Assembly (NCBI RefSeq): GCF_016623495.1 | Contig: NZ_JAEHHL010000001.1 | Location: 1-64,000, forward strand | DNA: 64,000 nucleotides | DNA from: Thermohalobaculum xanthum | GTDB taxonomy: Bacteria > Pseudomonadota > Alphaproteobacteria > Rhodobacterales > Rhodobacteraceae | Reading direction: 5' to 3' | Part shown: positions 49,795 to 58,480 of the stretch, piece after piece | How the letters are laid out: each line of letters opens with the position of its first letter | Position numbering within the stretch: the stretch's first letter is position 1 | The notes under the pieces: model-generated | Database searches by the model: none | The model's input: the letters and a program-made list of their open reading frames with translations, nothing else | Told to the model about the DNA's origin: nothing | Program-made: the position numbers and the translations under genes

Positions 49795-51348
49795 TCAGTA
49801 CCAGGCATCGGGCATTTCCGACTTGCGTCTGGCCACGAAGTCCTCCAGCGCCTCGCGGATCGCCTCGTCCATCGGCGGCGCCTCGTACTCGGCCAGCACC
49901 TGCTTCCAGCGACGGTTCGCGCGGGTCATCGCGTCTTCCGATCCGTTCTCGGACCAGGTCTCCCAGGGTTCGTTGTCGGCGGTCTGGCTGTCCCAGAAGG
50001 CGGTCTGATAGTGGCGCATCGTGTGGTCGCATCCCAGGAAATGCCCGCCGGGCTCGACCTCTTGGAAGGCGTCCATGGCCAGGGTGTCCTCGTTCACCAC
50101 CACGCCGGCCATGTAGCTGTGCAGCGCCCCGCACAAGTCGGCGTCGAGGATGAACTTCTCGTAGGACATCGACAGCAGTCCATCGAGGAAGCCGGCCGAG
50201 TGCAACAGGAAATTCGCACCGCAATGGATGGCCGAGAGCATCGACATCACGCTCTCGCCCATCGCCTGCGCGTCCGGCAGCTTCGAGTTCGAGAAGTTGC
50301 CCGCGCAGCGCAGCGGCAGCCCCGCGCGGCGCGCCAGCTGCCCCACGATCATCGATCCGATGGCGGGCTCGGGCGTCCCGAAGGTCGGCGAGCCCGAGCG
50401 CAGCGACATCGAGGACAGGAAGTTGCCGTAGATCGTCGGCGCACCCGGCCGCTCGAGCTGGGTGAGCGCGCAGCCCACCAGCGTCTCGGCATGGGCTTGG
50501 GCGATCGCGCCGGCCATCGTCACCGGCCCCATCGCGCCGCCCAGGATGAAGGGCACGATCACCGTCCCCTGGTTCGCTCGGGCATAGGCGCGGATCCCGG
50601 TGGTCATGGTCGCGTCCCAGACCAGCGGCGAGTTGACGTTGAAGTTGCCCATCACCACGCAGTTCTGCTCGGCGAACGCCGCGCCGAAGACGATCCGGGC
50701 CATCTCGACCGAGTCCACGACCCGCTCCTCGGCCGTGACCGAGCCGAGGAAGGCGCGGTCCGACAGCGTCAGATGCGCCAGCACCATGTCGAGGTGCCGC
50801 TTGTTCACCGGCACGTCGGTCGGTTCGCAGACCGTGCCGCCGGAGTGGTGCAGCCAGGGCGAAGAATAGGCGAGCTTCACGAAGTTCCGGAAATCCTCGA
50901 TGGTGCCGTAGCGCCGGCCGCGGTCGGCATCCATCACGAACGGCGAGCCATAAGACGGGGCCATCACCGTGTTGCGCCCGCCGATCACCACGGACCGGGC
51001 CGGGTTGCGGGCGTGTTGCGTGAACTCGCGGGGCGCCGTCTTCAGCACCTCGGCGACCAGGCCGCGGGGGAAGCGGATGCGCTCGCCCGAGACCTCGGCG
51101 CCGGCGGCGCGCCAGTGCTCGATCGCGGGGGCGTCGCCGCCCCGGAACTCGATTCCGACCTCCTCGAGGATCCGCGCGGCCGTGTCCTCGATCATCACCA
51201 GCGATTCCTCGGGCGCGACGTCGTAGGTCGGGATCGCGCGGGTGATGTAGGCCGGCCCGGCCGGCCCCGCGGCGCGGCTGTCGCGCCGGCGGGCGCGGGC
51301 CGAGGCGCCGCGGCCAGATCGTTCTGCGGTGTCGGGCGTGGGGGTCAT
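49795..51348 (-). CDS. MttB-family (non-pyrrolysine) trimethylamine/betaine methyltransferase
   Basis: A 517-aa TIM-barrel methyltransferase of the MttB superfamily. SYGSPFVMDADRGRRYGTIEDFRNFVKLAY, HHSGGTVCEPTDVP, MGNFNVNSPLVWD and YGNFLSSMSLRSGSP (in pieces) are typical. It has no in-frame UAG, so it belongs to the pyrrolysine-free MtgB-type branch, whose members demethylate glycine betaine, proline betaine, carnitine or similar compounds onto a corrinoid protein. The first 35 residues are a disordered Arg/Ala-rich tail. It opens the minus-strand run above the two flavin demethylases and is divergent from a LysR gene. No corrinoid protein gene is adjacent; the only one in the window is at 13358. 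Confidence 0.88.
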   Translation of the reverse strand: MTPTPDTAERSGRGASARARRRDSRAAGPAGPAYITRAIPTYDVAPEESLVMIEDTAARILEEVGIEFRGGDAPAIEHWRAAGAEVSGERIRFPRGLVAEVLKTAPREFTQHARNPARSVVIGGRNTVMAPSYGSPFVMDADRGRRYGTIEDFRNFVKLAYSSPWLHHSGGTVCEPTDVPVNKRHLDMVLAHLTLSDRAFLGSVTAEERVVDSVEMARIVFGAAFAEQNCVVMGNFNVNSPLVWDATMTTGIRAYARANQGTVIVPFILGGAMGPVTMAGAIAQAHAETLVGCALTQLERPGAPTIYGNFLSSMSLRSGSPTFGTPEPAIGSMIVGQLARRAGLPLRCAGNFSNSKLPDAQAMGESVMSMLSAIHCGANFLLHSAGFLDGLLSMSYEKFILDADLCGALHSYMAGVVVNEDTLAMDAFQEVEPGGHFLGCDHTMRHYQTAFWDSQTADNEPWETWSENGSEDAMTRANRRWKQVLAEYEAPPMDEAIREALEDFVARRKSEMPDAWY

Positions 51349-51467
51349 CTCTCGGTCTCCGGTCGGGCGCAGTCCTCACGTTGCGGCGTGGGTTCTCCGC
51401 TCCAGTCATCGGGCCAGCCTACGTCGCGTGCGGCCTGCCGTGACGCTGGAAAATTCTCGGACGTCAG

Positions 51468-51482
51468 ATAAGCTCGGCTTAT
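51468..51482. promoter_or_regulatory. LysR-type operator overlapping the lysR start
   Basis: ATAAGC-TCG-GCTTAT: a perfect 6-bp dyad with a 3-bp centre, containing T-N11-A (51469 and 51481), the LysR-family recognition form. It overlaps the ATG at 51481 of the LysR gene and lies 120 bp from the divergent mttB-type start. Confidence 0.6.
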
Positions 51483-52389
51483 GCAACCGCTGCGCCAGAT
51501 CCTGCCTGTCGCGCGCCCGCTCGTCGTCTTCGAGGCGGCGGCGCGGCATCTGAGCTTCACCCGTGCGGCGGCCGAGCTTGGCATGACCCAGGCCGCTGTC
51601 AGCCTTGCGGTGCGCGCCCTCGAGGAACATCACGGCGTGCCGCTCTTCACCCGCCGCCATCGCGCCGTGGCGCTGACCGAGGCCGGGCGGCGGCTGCATG
51701 CGGACGTAGCGCTGGGGCTTGGCCATATCCGCAAGGGGATCGCGGAACTGGCGGCACTCGGCACCGACCGGCATGTGACGCTCTCGGCGTCGACGGCCTT
51801 CGCCAGCTTCTGGATGCTGCCGCGCCTGCCGCGGTTTCGCGAGGCAATGCCGGGCGTCGATCTGCGGATCCAGACCTCGGACCGTGATCTCGACATCCTT
51901 GCCGAGCGCCTGCCGCTGGCACTGCGAGGCGGCCAGCCCGGCGACTGGCCCGGATGCGAGAGCGCGCTGCTGGCCGAGGAGGAGATCGTGGCCATCGCCG
52001 CCCCCGCCTATCTGGACGCGCACGGCACGCCACCCAGCGACGCCGAGATCGCGCGGCACCGGCTGATCCATCTCGAGGAACCCTTCCGCCCGTGCCCGGA
52101 CTGGGACGACTGGTTCCGAGGAATCGGGGTGGCGCCTCCGTCGCGCTCCAGCGGGCTCCTGATCAACGACTACGTGCTGGTGGTGCAGGCGGTGCTTGCG
52201 GGGCAGGGGATCGCGCTGGGCTGGCGCCACCTTGTCGAGCCGATGCTGCGCGCGGGGCTCCTCGTCTGCGTCTCGCGCCATAGCCTGGCGACGGGTGCGG
52301 GCTTTCACGTCGTGTGGCCCGCGCGCTCCGAGGCCGACAGCACCGCTCTGAGGGTTCGCGACTGGATGCTGGGCGCCGGACTCCCGTGA
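51481..52389 (+). CDS. LysR family transcriptional regulator (GcvA-like)
   Basis: A 302-aa LysR-type regulator: N-terminal winged HTH (LVVFEAAARHLSFTRAAAELGMTQAAVSLAVRALEEHHGVPLFTRR, in pieces; residues about 12-65) and a two-lobed effector domain (VTLSASTAFASFWMLPRLPRF onward). It groups with GcvA-like regulators, which often govern glycine or amine metabolism. It diverges from the MttB-family methyltransferase and lies upstream of the XRE gene in the same direction (58-bp gap). The likely target is the methyltransferase-demethylase run; the effector is unknown. Confidence 0.88.
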   Translation: MQPLRQILPVARPLVVFEAAARHLSFTRAAAELGMTQAAVSLAVRALEEHHGVPLFTRRHRAVALTEAGRRLHADVALGLGHIRKGIAELAALGTDRHVTLSASTAFASFWMLPRLPRFREAMPGVDLRIQTSDRDLDILAERLPLALRGGQPGDWPGCESALLAEEEIVAIAAPAYLDAHGTPPSDAEIARHRLIHLEEPFRPCPDWDDWFRGIGVAPPSRSSGLLINDYVLVVQAVLAGQGIALGWRHLVEPMLRAGLLVCVSRHSLATGAGFHVVWPARSEADSTALRVRDWMLGAGLP

Positions 52390-52405
52390 TTGCCTGCGGC
52401 CATTT

Positions 52406-52421
52406 TTCCAATATACTGCAC
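52406..52421 (+). promoter_or_regulatory. Shared 16-bp motif, copy 1 (before the XRE-cupin gene)
   Basis: TTCCAATATACTGCAC at 52406-52421, 27 bp before the XRE start, in an otherwise GC-rich gap. It matches copy 2 (reverse strand at 53051-53066) at 14 of 16 positions. GATATGG follows about 10 bp later. Likely the binding site of the XRE regulator itself. Confidence 0.55.
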
Positions 52422-52447
52422 TTCGTTCGGGATATGGAGGCCGATAG

Positions 52448-53038
52448 ATGCCAAACGACCTTACGCCGCCCCCCGCGCTGGCGGAACTGGTGCGCCGCGC
52501 ACGCAAGCGGCAGGGATTGACGCTCGAGGGGCTTTCCGCGCTTTGCGGCGTGTCGAAGAGCATGCTGAGCCAGATCGAGCGCGGCGCCGTGAACCCGACC
52601 TTCACCACCGTCTGGAACATCACGCGGGCACTGGGGATCGACCTTGCCAGCGTCGAAGGGAGCCGTGCGGTCGAGAGCGCGATCGTGTGCACGCCGGGCT
52701 ATGCGACCCCGAGCATGGGGAGCGCTGACGGAAAATGCCGGTTGCGCGCGCTCAACCCGCTGCATACTGCATTGGCGATCGAGTGGTACGATTTCACCGC
52801 CGAGCCCGGTGGCGCCCAGGTCTCGCAGCCTCACCTCGCGGGCACGGTCGAGCACCTGACCTGCCTGACCGGCTGTCTCGAGGTCGAGGCGGGAGGCGTC
52901 GTCATGCGGGCCGAGACAGGCGACACCTTGCGCTATCGTGCTGACCGACCACACGCGATCCGCAATCCCGGAGACGGCGCGGCGCGCGCCCTTCTAGTCG
53001 TCGACATGAGTGGGCAGAGCGGGTCGGGAATCGGCTAG
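52448..53038 (+). CDS. XRE family regulator with C-terminal cupin domain
   Basis: A 196-aa two-domain regulator: HTH_3 at about 10-65 (LAELVRRARKRQGLTLEGLSALCGVSKSMLSQIERGAVNPTF, in pieces) and a cupin sensor domain at about 110-190 (HLAGTVEHLTCLTGCLEVEAGG). This layout (PuuR/HipB-SinR-cupin type) is common for regulators of amino acid and amine breakdown. It stands 51 bp before kbl-tdh in the same direction and shares a 16-bp motif with the kbl promoter, so it most likely controls threonine degradation and its own expression. Confidence 0.88.
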   Translation: MPNDLTPPPALAELVRRARKRQGLTLEGLSALCGVSKSMLSQIERGAVNPTFTTVWNITRALGIDLASVEGSRAVESAIVCTPGYATPSMGSADGKCRLRALNPLHTALAIEWYDFTAEPGGAQVSQPHLAGTVEHLTCLTGCLEVEAGGVVMRAETGDTLRYRADRPHAIRNPGDGAARALLVVDMSGQSGSGIG

Positions 53039-53050
53039 ACAGCCGCAATT

Positions 53051-53079
53051 GTGCGCTATATTGGAAGTCATACGATATA
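53051..53079. promoter_or_regulatory. Shared 16-bp motif, copy 2, with dyad (before kbl)
   Basis: GTGCGCTATATTGGAA (53051-53066) is the reverse complement of the copy before the XRE gene except at two bases. It also forms CTATAT...ATATAG (53056-53061 with 53074-53079, 12-bp spacer), overlapping what must be the kbl promoter, 11-39 bp before the start. Confidence 0.58.
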
Positions 53080-53089
53080 GGGGAAAGCG

Positions 53090-54277
53090 ATGCCTGATGA
53101 CCTCATAACACACACTTCGGAAGCCCTCGGCCGCATCGAGGCGGAGGGGCTGACAAAGCGCGAGCGCGAGATCGTCTCGGCCCAGTCGTCACATGTGCGC
53201 GTGGGCGATGCCGACTACCTCAATTTCTGCGCCAACAACTATCTCGGGTTGGCCGATCATCCGCGGCTGAAGGCCGCCGCCAAGGCCGCGATCGACAGCC
53301 ACGGTCTGGGCATGGCCTCGGTGCGGTTCATCTGCGGCACCCAGGACCTGCATCACCGGCTCGAGAAACGGCTGGCGGGGTTCCTGGGCACCGAGGACGC
53401 GATCCTGTTCGCGTCGTGCTTCGACGCCAATGCGGGCGTCTTCGAAGCGCTTCTGGGGCCCGAGGACGCGATCATCTCGGACGCGCTCAACCATGCCTCG
53501 ATCATCGATGGCGTGCGGCTGTGCAAGGCGCGCCGCCTGCGCTATGCGAACAATGACATGGCCGAGCTCGAGGCCCGGCTGGTCGAGGCCGCCGATGCGC
53601 GGCACAGGTTGATCGTCACCGATGGCGTGTTCTCGATGGACGGGATCATCGCCAACCTTCCCGCGATCTGCGATCTCGCCGAGAAGCACGGCGCGATGGT
53701 GATGGTCGATGACAGCCACGCCGTGGGCTTCGTCGGCCCCCATGGCGCCGGAACGCCCGATCACTGGGGCGTGCGCGAGCGGGTGCAGCTTCTCTCGGGC
53801 ACCTTCGGCAAGGCGCTGGGCGGCGCCGCGGGGGGCTATATCGCGGGACCGCGCCCGCTGGTCGAGATGCTGCGCCAGAGGGCGCGGCCGTATCTGTTCT
53901 CGAATGCCCTGCCGCCGGCCATCGTCGCCGCGACCCTCGAGGCGCTGACCATGGTCGAGGAGGACGCGACGCTGCGCGAGCGGCTGGCCGTGAATGCCCA
54001 ACGCTTCCGCGCCGGAATGGAAAAGGCGGGCTTCGATCTTATCCCCGGCGAGCATCCCATCATCCCCGTGATGCTGGGGGATGCGCGGCTCGCGCAGGAT
54101 TTCGCGGCCGAGATGATGAAGGAAGGGATCTTCGTCACCGCCTTCTCGTTCCCCGTGGTGCCGCGCGGGCTCGCGCGCATCCGCACGCAGATGTCGGCGG
54201 CCCATAGCGCCGCGGACATCGACCGCGCCATCGCGGGCTTCACGGCCGTCGGCCGCAGGCTGGGAGTGATCGCATGA
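53090..54277 (+). CDS. kbl: Glycine C-acetyltransferase (2-amino-3-ketobutyrate CoA ligase)
   Basis: A 395-aa PLP enzyme of the alpha-oxoamine synthase family. It cleaves 2-amino-3-oxobutanoate with CoA to glycine and acetyl-CoA, the second step of threonine breakdown. The PLP lysine is K241 in [23 protein letters not shown] carries the PLP Asp and [16 protein letters not shown] is the family opening. Start with GGGGAAAG upstream. It overlaps tdh by the 4-bp ATGA (54274-54277), a classic coupled pair. In this locus it would feed glycine into one-carbon metabolism. Confidence 0.96.
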   Translation: MPDDLITHTSEALGRIEAEGLTKREREIVSAQSSHVRVGDADYLNFCANNYLGLADHPRLKAAAKAAIDSHGLGMASVRFICGTQDLHHRLEKRLAGFLGTEDAILFASCFDANAGVFEALLGPEDAIISDALNHASIIDGVRLCKARRLRYANNDMAELEARLVEAADARHRLIVTDGVFSMDGIIANLPAICDLAEKHGAMVMVDDSHAVGFVGPHGAGTPDHWGVRERVQLLSGTFGKALGGAAGGYIAGPRPLVEMLRQRARPYLFSNALPPAIVAATLEALTMVEEDATLRERLAVNAQRFRAGMEKAGFDLIPGEHPIIPVMLGDARLAQDFAAEMMKEGIFVTAFSFPVVPRGLARIRTQMSAAHSAADIDRAIAGFTAVGRRLGVIA

Positions 54278-55296
54278 AAGCCCTCGTGAAGGCCGAGGAC
54301 GCGCCGGGCCTGGTCCTGCGCGACGTCGAGAAGCCGGTGCCGGGCCCGGGCGACGTGCTGATCCGCGTCAAACGCGCCTCGATCTGCGGCACCGACATGC
54401 ATATCTGGAAATGGGACGACTGGGCGCGCAAGACGGTGCCCGTTCCGATGGTCGTGGGCCACGAATACATGGGCGTCGTCGAGGCGAACGGGCCCGGCGC
54501 GAATGCGACCATCGGCGCGCGGGTGTCGGGCGAGGGACACATCCCCTGCGGCCATTGCCGCAACTGCCTTTCCGGGCGCGCCCATATCTGCGCCCAGACC
54601 AAGGGCATCGGCGTGAACCGGCAGGGCGCATTCGCCGAGTGGGTCGTGATCCCCGAAGCCAACCTGCGCCCGCTGCCCGACAGCATTCCCGACGAGATCG
54701 CGGCGATCCTCGACCCGCTGGGCAACGCGGTGCACACTGCGCTGGCCTTCGATCTGGTGGGCGAGGACGTGCTGATAACCGGTGCCGGGCCGATCGGCTG
54801 CATGGCCGCGGCCGTATGCCGGCATGTCGGCGCGCACCACGTGGTCGTCACCGACATCAACGACGCCCGCCTGCGGCTGGCCGAGCAGATGGGCGCGACC
54901 CGCGGCGTGCGCGCCGACCGCGAGGATCTGCGCGACGTGATGCGTGCGCTTGGCATGCGCGAAGGCTTTGATGTCGGGCTCGAGATGTCGGGCGCCGAGG
55001 CCGCGCTCGACGCGATGATCGGGGCCATGATCACCGGCGGCAAGGTCGCGTTGCTGGGGCTCTTTGCAAAGCGCCCGGCGATCGACCTCAACACCGCGAT
55101 CTTCAAGGGCCTGACCTTCGAGGGCATCTACGGCCGCAAGATGTACGAGACGTGGCACAAGATGCTGGCGATGCTCGAGTCCGGCCTCGACGTGAGCCCG
55201 GTCATCTCGCACCGGCTTGCCTTCGAGGACTTCGCGCAGGGCTTCGAGGCCGTGTCGCGGGGCGAGGCGAACAAGGTCGTGCTCGAGGTGGCCTAA
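54274..55296 (+). CDS. tdh: L-threonine 3-dehydrogenase
   Basis: A 340-aa zinc-containing medium-chain dehydrogenase that oxidises L-threonine to 2-amino-3-oxobutanoate with NAD. The catalytic zinc Cys is C38 in [15 protein letters not shown]. Structural Zn cysteines lie in [16 protein letters not shown], and the NAD Rossmann region is [15 protein letters not shown]. Coupled to kbl. No gene follows directly in this direction except the cyclase after 74 bp, so the kbl-tdh pair is probably the whole threonine operon. Confidence 0.95.
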   Translation: MKALVKAEDAPGLVLRDVEKPVPGPGDVLIRVKRASICGTDMHIWKWDDWARKTVPVPMVVGHEYMGVVEANGPGANATIGARVSGEGHIPCGHCRNCLSGRAHICAQTKGIGVNRQGAFAEWVVIPEANLRPLPDSIPDEIAAILDPLGNAVHTALAFDLVGEDVLITGAGPIGCMAAAVCRHVGAHHVVVTDINDARLRLAEQMGATRGVRADREDLRDVMRALGMREGFDVGLEMSGAEAALDAMIGAMITGGKVALLGLFAKRPAIDLNTAIFKGLTFEGIYGRKMYETWHKMLAMLESGLDVSPVISHRLAFEDFAQGFEAVSRGEANKVVLEVA

Positions 55297-55370
55297 CAAC
55301 GGGCTTTGCGCCACCCGCCGGCCGGACTACCCTGATCCATCGGTCAATTCGCGCCGGGGGCGCTTGACCC

Positions 55371-57164
55371 GTGGAACGCAAGCTCGCCGTGATCCTCGCG
55401 GCCGATGTCGCTGGTTTCAGCCGTCTCGTGTCGCAGGACGAGGAAGGGACGCTTGCGACCCTCGCCACCTGCCGCGCGACGATCGCGGAGCTGGTCGGCG
55501 AGCATAGCGGGCGCATCTTCGGGTCGGCCGGTGACAGCCTTGTCGCCGAGTTCACGAGCGCGGTGCTGGGGGTGCGCGCGGCTGTCGCGATCCAGCGCGC
55601 GATGCACCGGCGCAATGCCGACCTCCCGCGCGAGCGGCGCGTCGAGTTCCGCATCGGGCTCAATCTCGGCGACGTGGTGGTCGATGGCGGCGACCTTCTG
55701 GGCGACGGCGTCAACGTCGCGGCACGATTGCAGGAGATTGCCGAACCCGCGGGCATCTGCATCTCGGCGGCATTGCGCGACCAGGTCGAGGGCAAGCTGA
55801 ATTTTCCACTCGCGCCGGCGGGCGAGCGGCGGCTGAAGAACATCCCCCGCCCGGTGCAGCTCTGCCATGTCGAGTGGCGCCGCGACGACGGGGCGGCTCG
55901 CGCCGGCTCGGATACGCAGCCCGGACTGCCGGACAAGCCCTCGATCGCCGTCTTGCCCTTCGTGAACATGTCGGGCGACCCCGAGCAGGAGTTCTTTGCC
56001 GACGGCCTCACCGAGGACATCATCACCGCGCTGTCGCGCTACCGCTGGTTCTTCGTGATCGCGCGGAATTCGAGCTTCACCTACAAGGGCCGCGCCATCG
56101 ATGTGAAGCAGATCGCCCGCGAACTTGGGGTGCGCTACGTCCTCGAGGGCAGCGTCCGCAAGGCCGGCGGGCGCGTGCGGGTCACGGGCCAGCTGATCGA
56201 GGCCGGCAGCGGCGTGCATCTCTGGGCGCAGCGCCACGACCGCGACTACTCGGACATATTCGCGATTCAGGACGAGCTGACGCAGGCGGTGGTCGCGGCC
56301 ATCGAGCCCGAGATCCTGATGGGCGAGGGCCGCCGTGCCGTGCACCGGCCGACCGAGCGGCTCGACGCCTATGAATGCTGCATGCGCGGGATGTGGCACC
56401 ACTACCAGATCGAGGACGCTCAGATCTCCGAGGGCATCCGCTGGCAGCGCCGCGCGATCGCACTCGATCCGGGGTTCAGCCGGGCGCACATGGCGCTGGC
56501 GCGGGCGCTTGCCTCGCGGATCGCGTTCGGATTCAGCCCCGCGGTCGAGGAGGATGTCGCCGAGTTGACCGCGGCCGCCGAGCGGGCGTTGGTGCTCGAT
56601 GATCGAGACCCCTATTGCCACTACGCCCTGTTCACCGCGCGGTTCGTCGCGCTCAGGTTCGACGAGGCGCTGGCGGCGGCGCAGAAGGCGATCGATCTCA
56701 ACCCGAACTTCGCTTTCGGCCATTTCGGGCTCGGCTGGCTGCGGGTCGCCATGGGCCGGTTCGCCGAGGCGATCGAGCCCCTGCGGACCGGGATGCGGCT
56801 GAGCCCTCACGAACCGCTGACCTTCCACTTCATGGGCCGCATGGCCCTGGCGCATTACGGCCTCGGGCACTATGCCGAGGCCGTCGACTGCGCGCGCGCC
56901 GCACTCGCCAGTCGCCGTGTTCATCCGACCCTCGTGACGCTGCTCGCCTGCCTCGGTCAGGTCGGCGCAGAGGACGAGGCGGCGGCTCTTCTGCCCGAGA
57001 TCGCGGCGACCGCCCCGGCCGATGCCGCGCATTACTGGCCCGTGGTGTTCCCCTATGCCGATCCGCGCCACCGCGCGCATTTCCTGGACGGGCTGCGGAA
57101 GGGCGGCCTGCCGCCCGAGGCCCTGCGCGAGGCCGAGGGTGCCGCATCCGGTGTCGGGAACTGA
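55371..57164 (+). CDS. Class III adenylate/guanylate cyclase with TolB-like and TPR regions (paralogue 2)
   Basis: A 597-aa protein, paralogous to the one at 37808 over its whole length. It has an N-terminal cyclase domain (VILAADVAGFSRLVSQDEEGT with D12, SAGDSLVAEF, GVNVAARLQEIAEPAG), a TolB-like part (KPSIAVLPFVNMSGDPEQEFFADGLTEDIITALSRYRWFFVIARNSSF, in pieces) and TPR repeats to the end. A GTG start (55371) gives the standard MERKLAVILAADVAG opening; no in-frame ATG lies nearby. It probably produces cAMP from ATP; partner and output unknown. It lies 74 bp after tdh, same strand. Confidence 0.9.
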   Translation: MERKLAVILAADVAGFSRLVSQDEEGTLATLATCRATIAELVGEHSGRIFGSAGDSLVAEFTSAVLGVRAAVAIQRAMHRRNADLPRERRVEFRIGLNLGDVVVDGGDLLGDGVNVAARLQEIAEPAGICISAALRDQVEGKLNFPLAPAGERRLKNIPRPVQLCHVEWRRDDGAARAGSDTQPGLPDKPSIAVLPFVNMSGDPEQEFFADGLTEDIITALSRYRWFFVIARNSSFTYKGRAIDVKQIARELGVRYVLEGSVRKAGGRVRVTGQLIEAGSGVHLWAQRHDRDYSDIFAIQDELTQAVVAAIEPEILMGEGRRAVHRPTERLDAYECCMRGMWHHYQIEDAQISEGIRWQRRAIALDPGFSRAHMALARALASRIAFGFSPAVEEDVAELTAAAERALVLDDRDPYCHYALFTARFVALRFDEALAAAQKAIDLNPNFAFGHFGLGWLRVAMGRFAEAIEPLRTGMRLSPHEPLTFHFMGRMALAHYGLGHYAEAVDCARAALASRRVHPTLVTLLACLGQVGAEDEAAALLPEIAATAPADAAHYWPVVFPYADPRHRAHFLDGLRKGGLPPEALREAEGAASGVGN

Positions 57165-57251
57165 ACACGCGGCCGCGCATGAGGGGCGTTGCGCGCGGCG
57201 CTTGTCTGTGATGGTTGTGGCGGTCCCCTTCCTCAGCCGGAATCTGCCGCC

Positions 57252-58448
57252 ATGACCCACGATCCCCGTTCGCTCGTTCGCCGCACCCCGGTGCCGCCCT
57301 CGGTCTCGCGCCCGGTGGTGAGCCCGATCTTCCCGTCCGTGGTCTACCGGTCGGCCGACGCGGATGAGCTTGACGCCCAGTACATGGGGCAGCTCAAGGG
57401 CTACACCTATGCGCGCGAAGGGCACCCGAACGCCACCATCATTGGCCAGAAGATCGACTGGCTCGAGGGCGTGACGCCGGAGATGGGGCAAGGCGTGGTG
57501 ACAGGGTCGGGCATGGGCGCGGTCTCGGCGCTGTTCCTGGGCCTGTGCCGCGCGGGCGACCACATCGTTGCGGGCGACCAGCTATACGGGCGGTCGCTGA
57601 GGCTGCTCACGCAAGACCTGCCGCGTCTCGGCATCGAGGCGACCCTGGCCGATCCCACCGACGCCGCCGCCATCGAGGCGGCGATCCGGCCCGAGACCAG
57701 GCTCATCCTGGTCGAGGTCGTGTCCAACCCGACCCTGCGCGTCGCCGACATGGAGGCGATCGCCGAGATCGCCCGCCGCCGCGGGGTGCTGCTGGCGGTC
57801 GACAACACCTTCACCACGCCGCGCGCCTATCGGCCCTTTGCACACGGGGCCAACGTGGTGATCCACTCGCTGACCAAGCTGCTGGCGGGGCATTCCGACG
57901 TGACGCTGGGCTGGATCGCGGCCGACACGCCCGAGCGCAGCAAGGCCATCTACGATGCGATCGTCACCTGGGGGCTGACGCCCAGCCCGTTCGACTGCTG
58001 GCTGGCCGAGCGCGGCCTCACGACCTTCGACCTGCGCTACGACCGCGCCGAGGCGAACGCTGCGGCACTGGCCGGCGTTCTGGCCGGGCTCGACGGGGTC
58101 GAGGCCGTCCTCTATCCCGGCCGCGCCGATCATCCCGACCACAACCGCGCGCAGGCGGTCCTGGGCGGGCGCGGCGGCAACATGCTGTCGTTCCGGCTGA
58201 AGGGCGGGCGCGCACAGGTCAACGCGTTCCTGCGCGCGGCGGAAAACATCGCCTTCGCGCCGACGCTGGGCGACGTGGGCACGACGCTGTCCCATCCGGC
58301 CAGCTCCTCGCATCGCGGGCTGACGCCCGAGGGGCGCGCGGCGCTTGGCATCACCGAGGGGTTCATCCGCGTCTCGGTCGGGGTCGAGGATATCGGCCTT
58401 CTGACGCGCGAGATCACCGAGGCCGTGGCCGCCGCCGCCCGGGCCTGA
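57252..58448 (+). CDS. metC: Trans-sulfuration enzyme family PLP protein (cystathionine beta-lyase or gamma-lyase-like)
   Basis: A 398-aa Cys/Met metabolism PLP enzyme. The PLP lysine is K209 in VVIHSLTKLLAGHSDV; YTYAREGHPNATIIGQKIDWLEG is the substrate-binding opening, and VDNTFTTPRAYRPF precedes the lysine. The family includes cystathionine beta- and gamma-lyases, methionine gamma-lyase and O-acetylhomoserine sulfhydrylase. I cannot settle which reaction; MetC-type cystathionine cleavage to homocysteine is a fair default. The ATG at 57252 is the likely start. It lies 87 bp after the cyclase gene. Confidence 0.78.
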   Translation: MTHDPRSLVRRTPVPPSVSRPVVSPIFPSVVYRSADADELDAQYMGQLKGYTYAREGHPNATIIGQKIDWLEGVTPEMGQGVVTGSGMGAVSALFLGLCRAGDHIVAGDQLYGRSLRLLTQDLPRLGIEATLADPTDAAAIEAAIRPETRLILVEVVSNPTLRVADMEAIAEIARRRGVLLAVDNTFTTPRAYRPFAHGANVVIHSLTKLLAGHSDVTLGWIAADTPERSKAIYDAIVTWGLTPSPFDCWLAERGLTTFDLRYDRAEANAAALAGVLAGLDGVEAVLYPGRADHPDHNRAQAVLGGRGGNMLSFRLKGGRAQVNAFLRAAENIAFAPTLGDVGTTLSHPASSSHRGLTPEGRAALGITEGFIRVSVGVEDIGLLTREITEAVAAAARA

Positions 58449-58480
58449 GAGCGGGGCGGCGGCACGCGGCGCGGCAGGCC

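Noticed and set aside
49795-51348. Pyrrolysine-containing trimethylamine methyltransferase
   Set aside because: The frame is uninterrupted from start to stop; no in-frame amber codon or pylTSBCD genes are seen.
46384-51471. Very long plus-strand open frame opposite the demethylase and methyltransferase genes
   Set aside because: It mirrors GC-rich third-position bias of real genes on the minus strand; the translation is low in hydrophobic structure and rich in Arg, His, Asp and Val. The same applies to long frames opposite nrdJ (31154-34528) and aspS (5064-8051).
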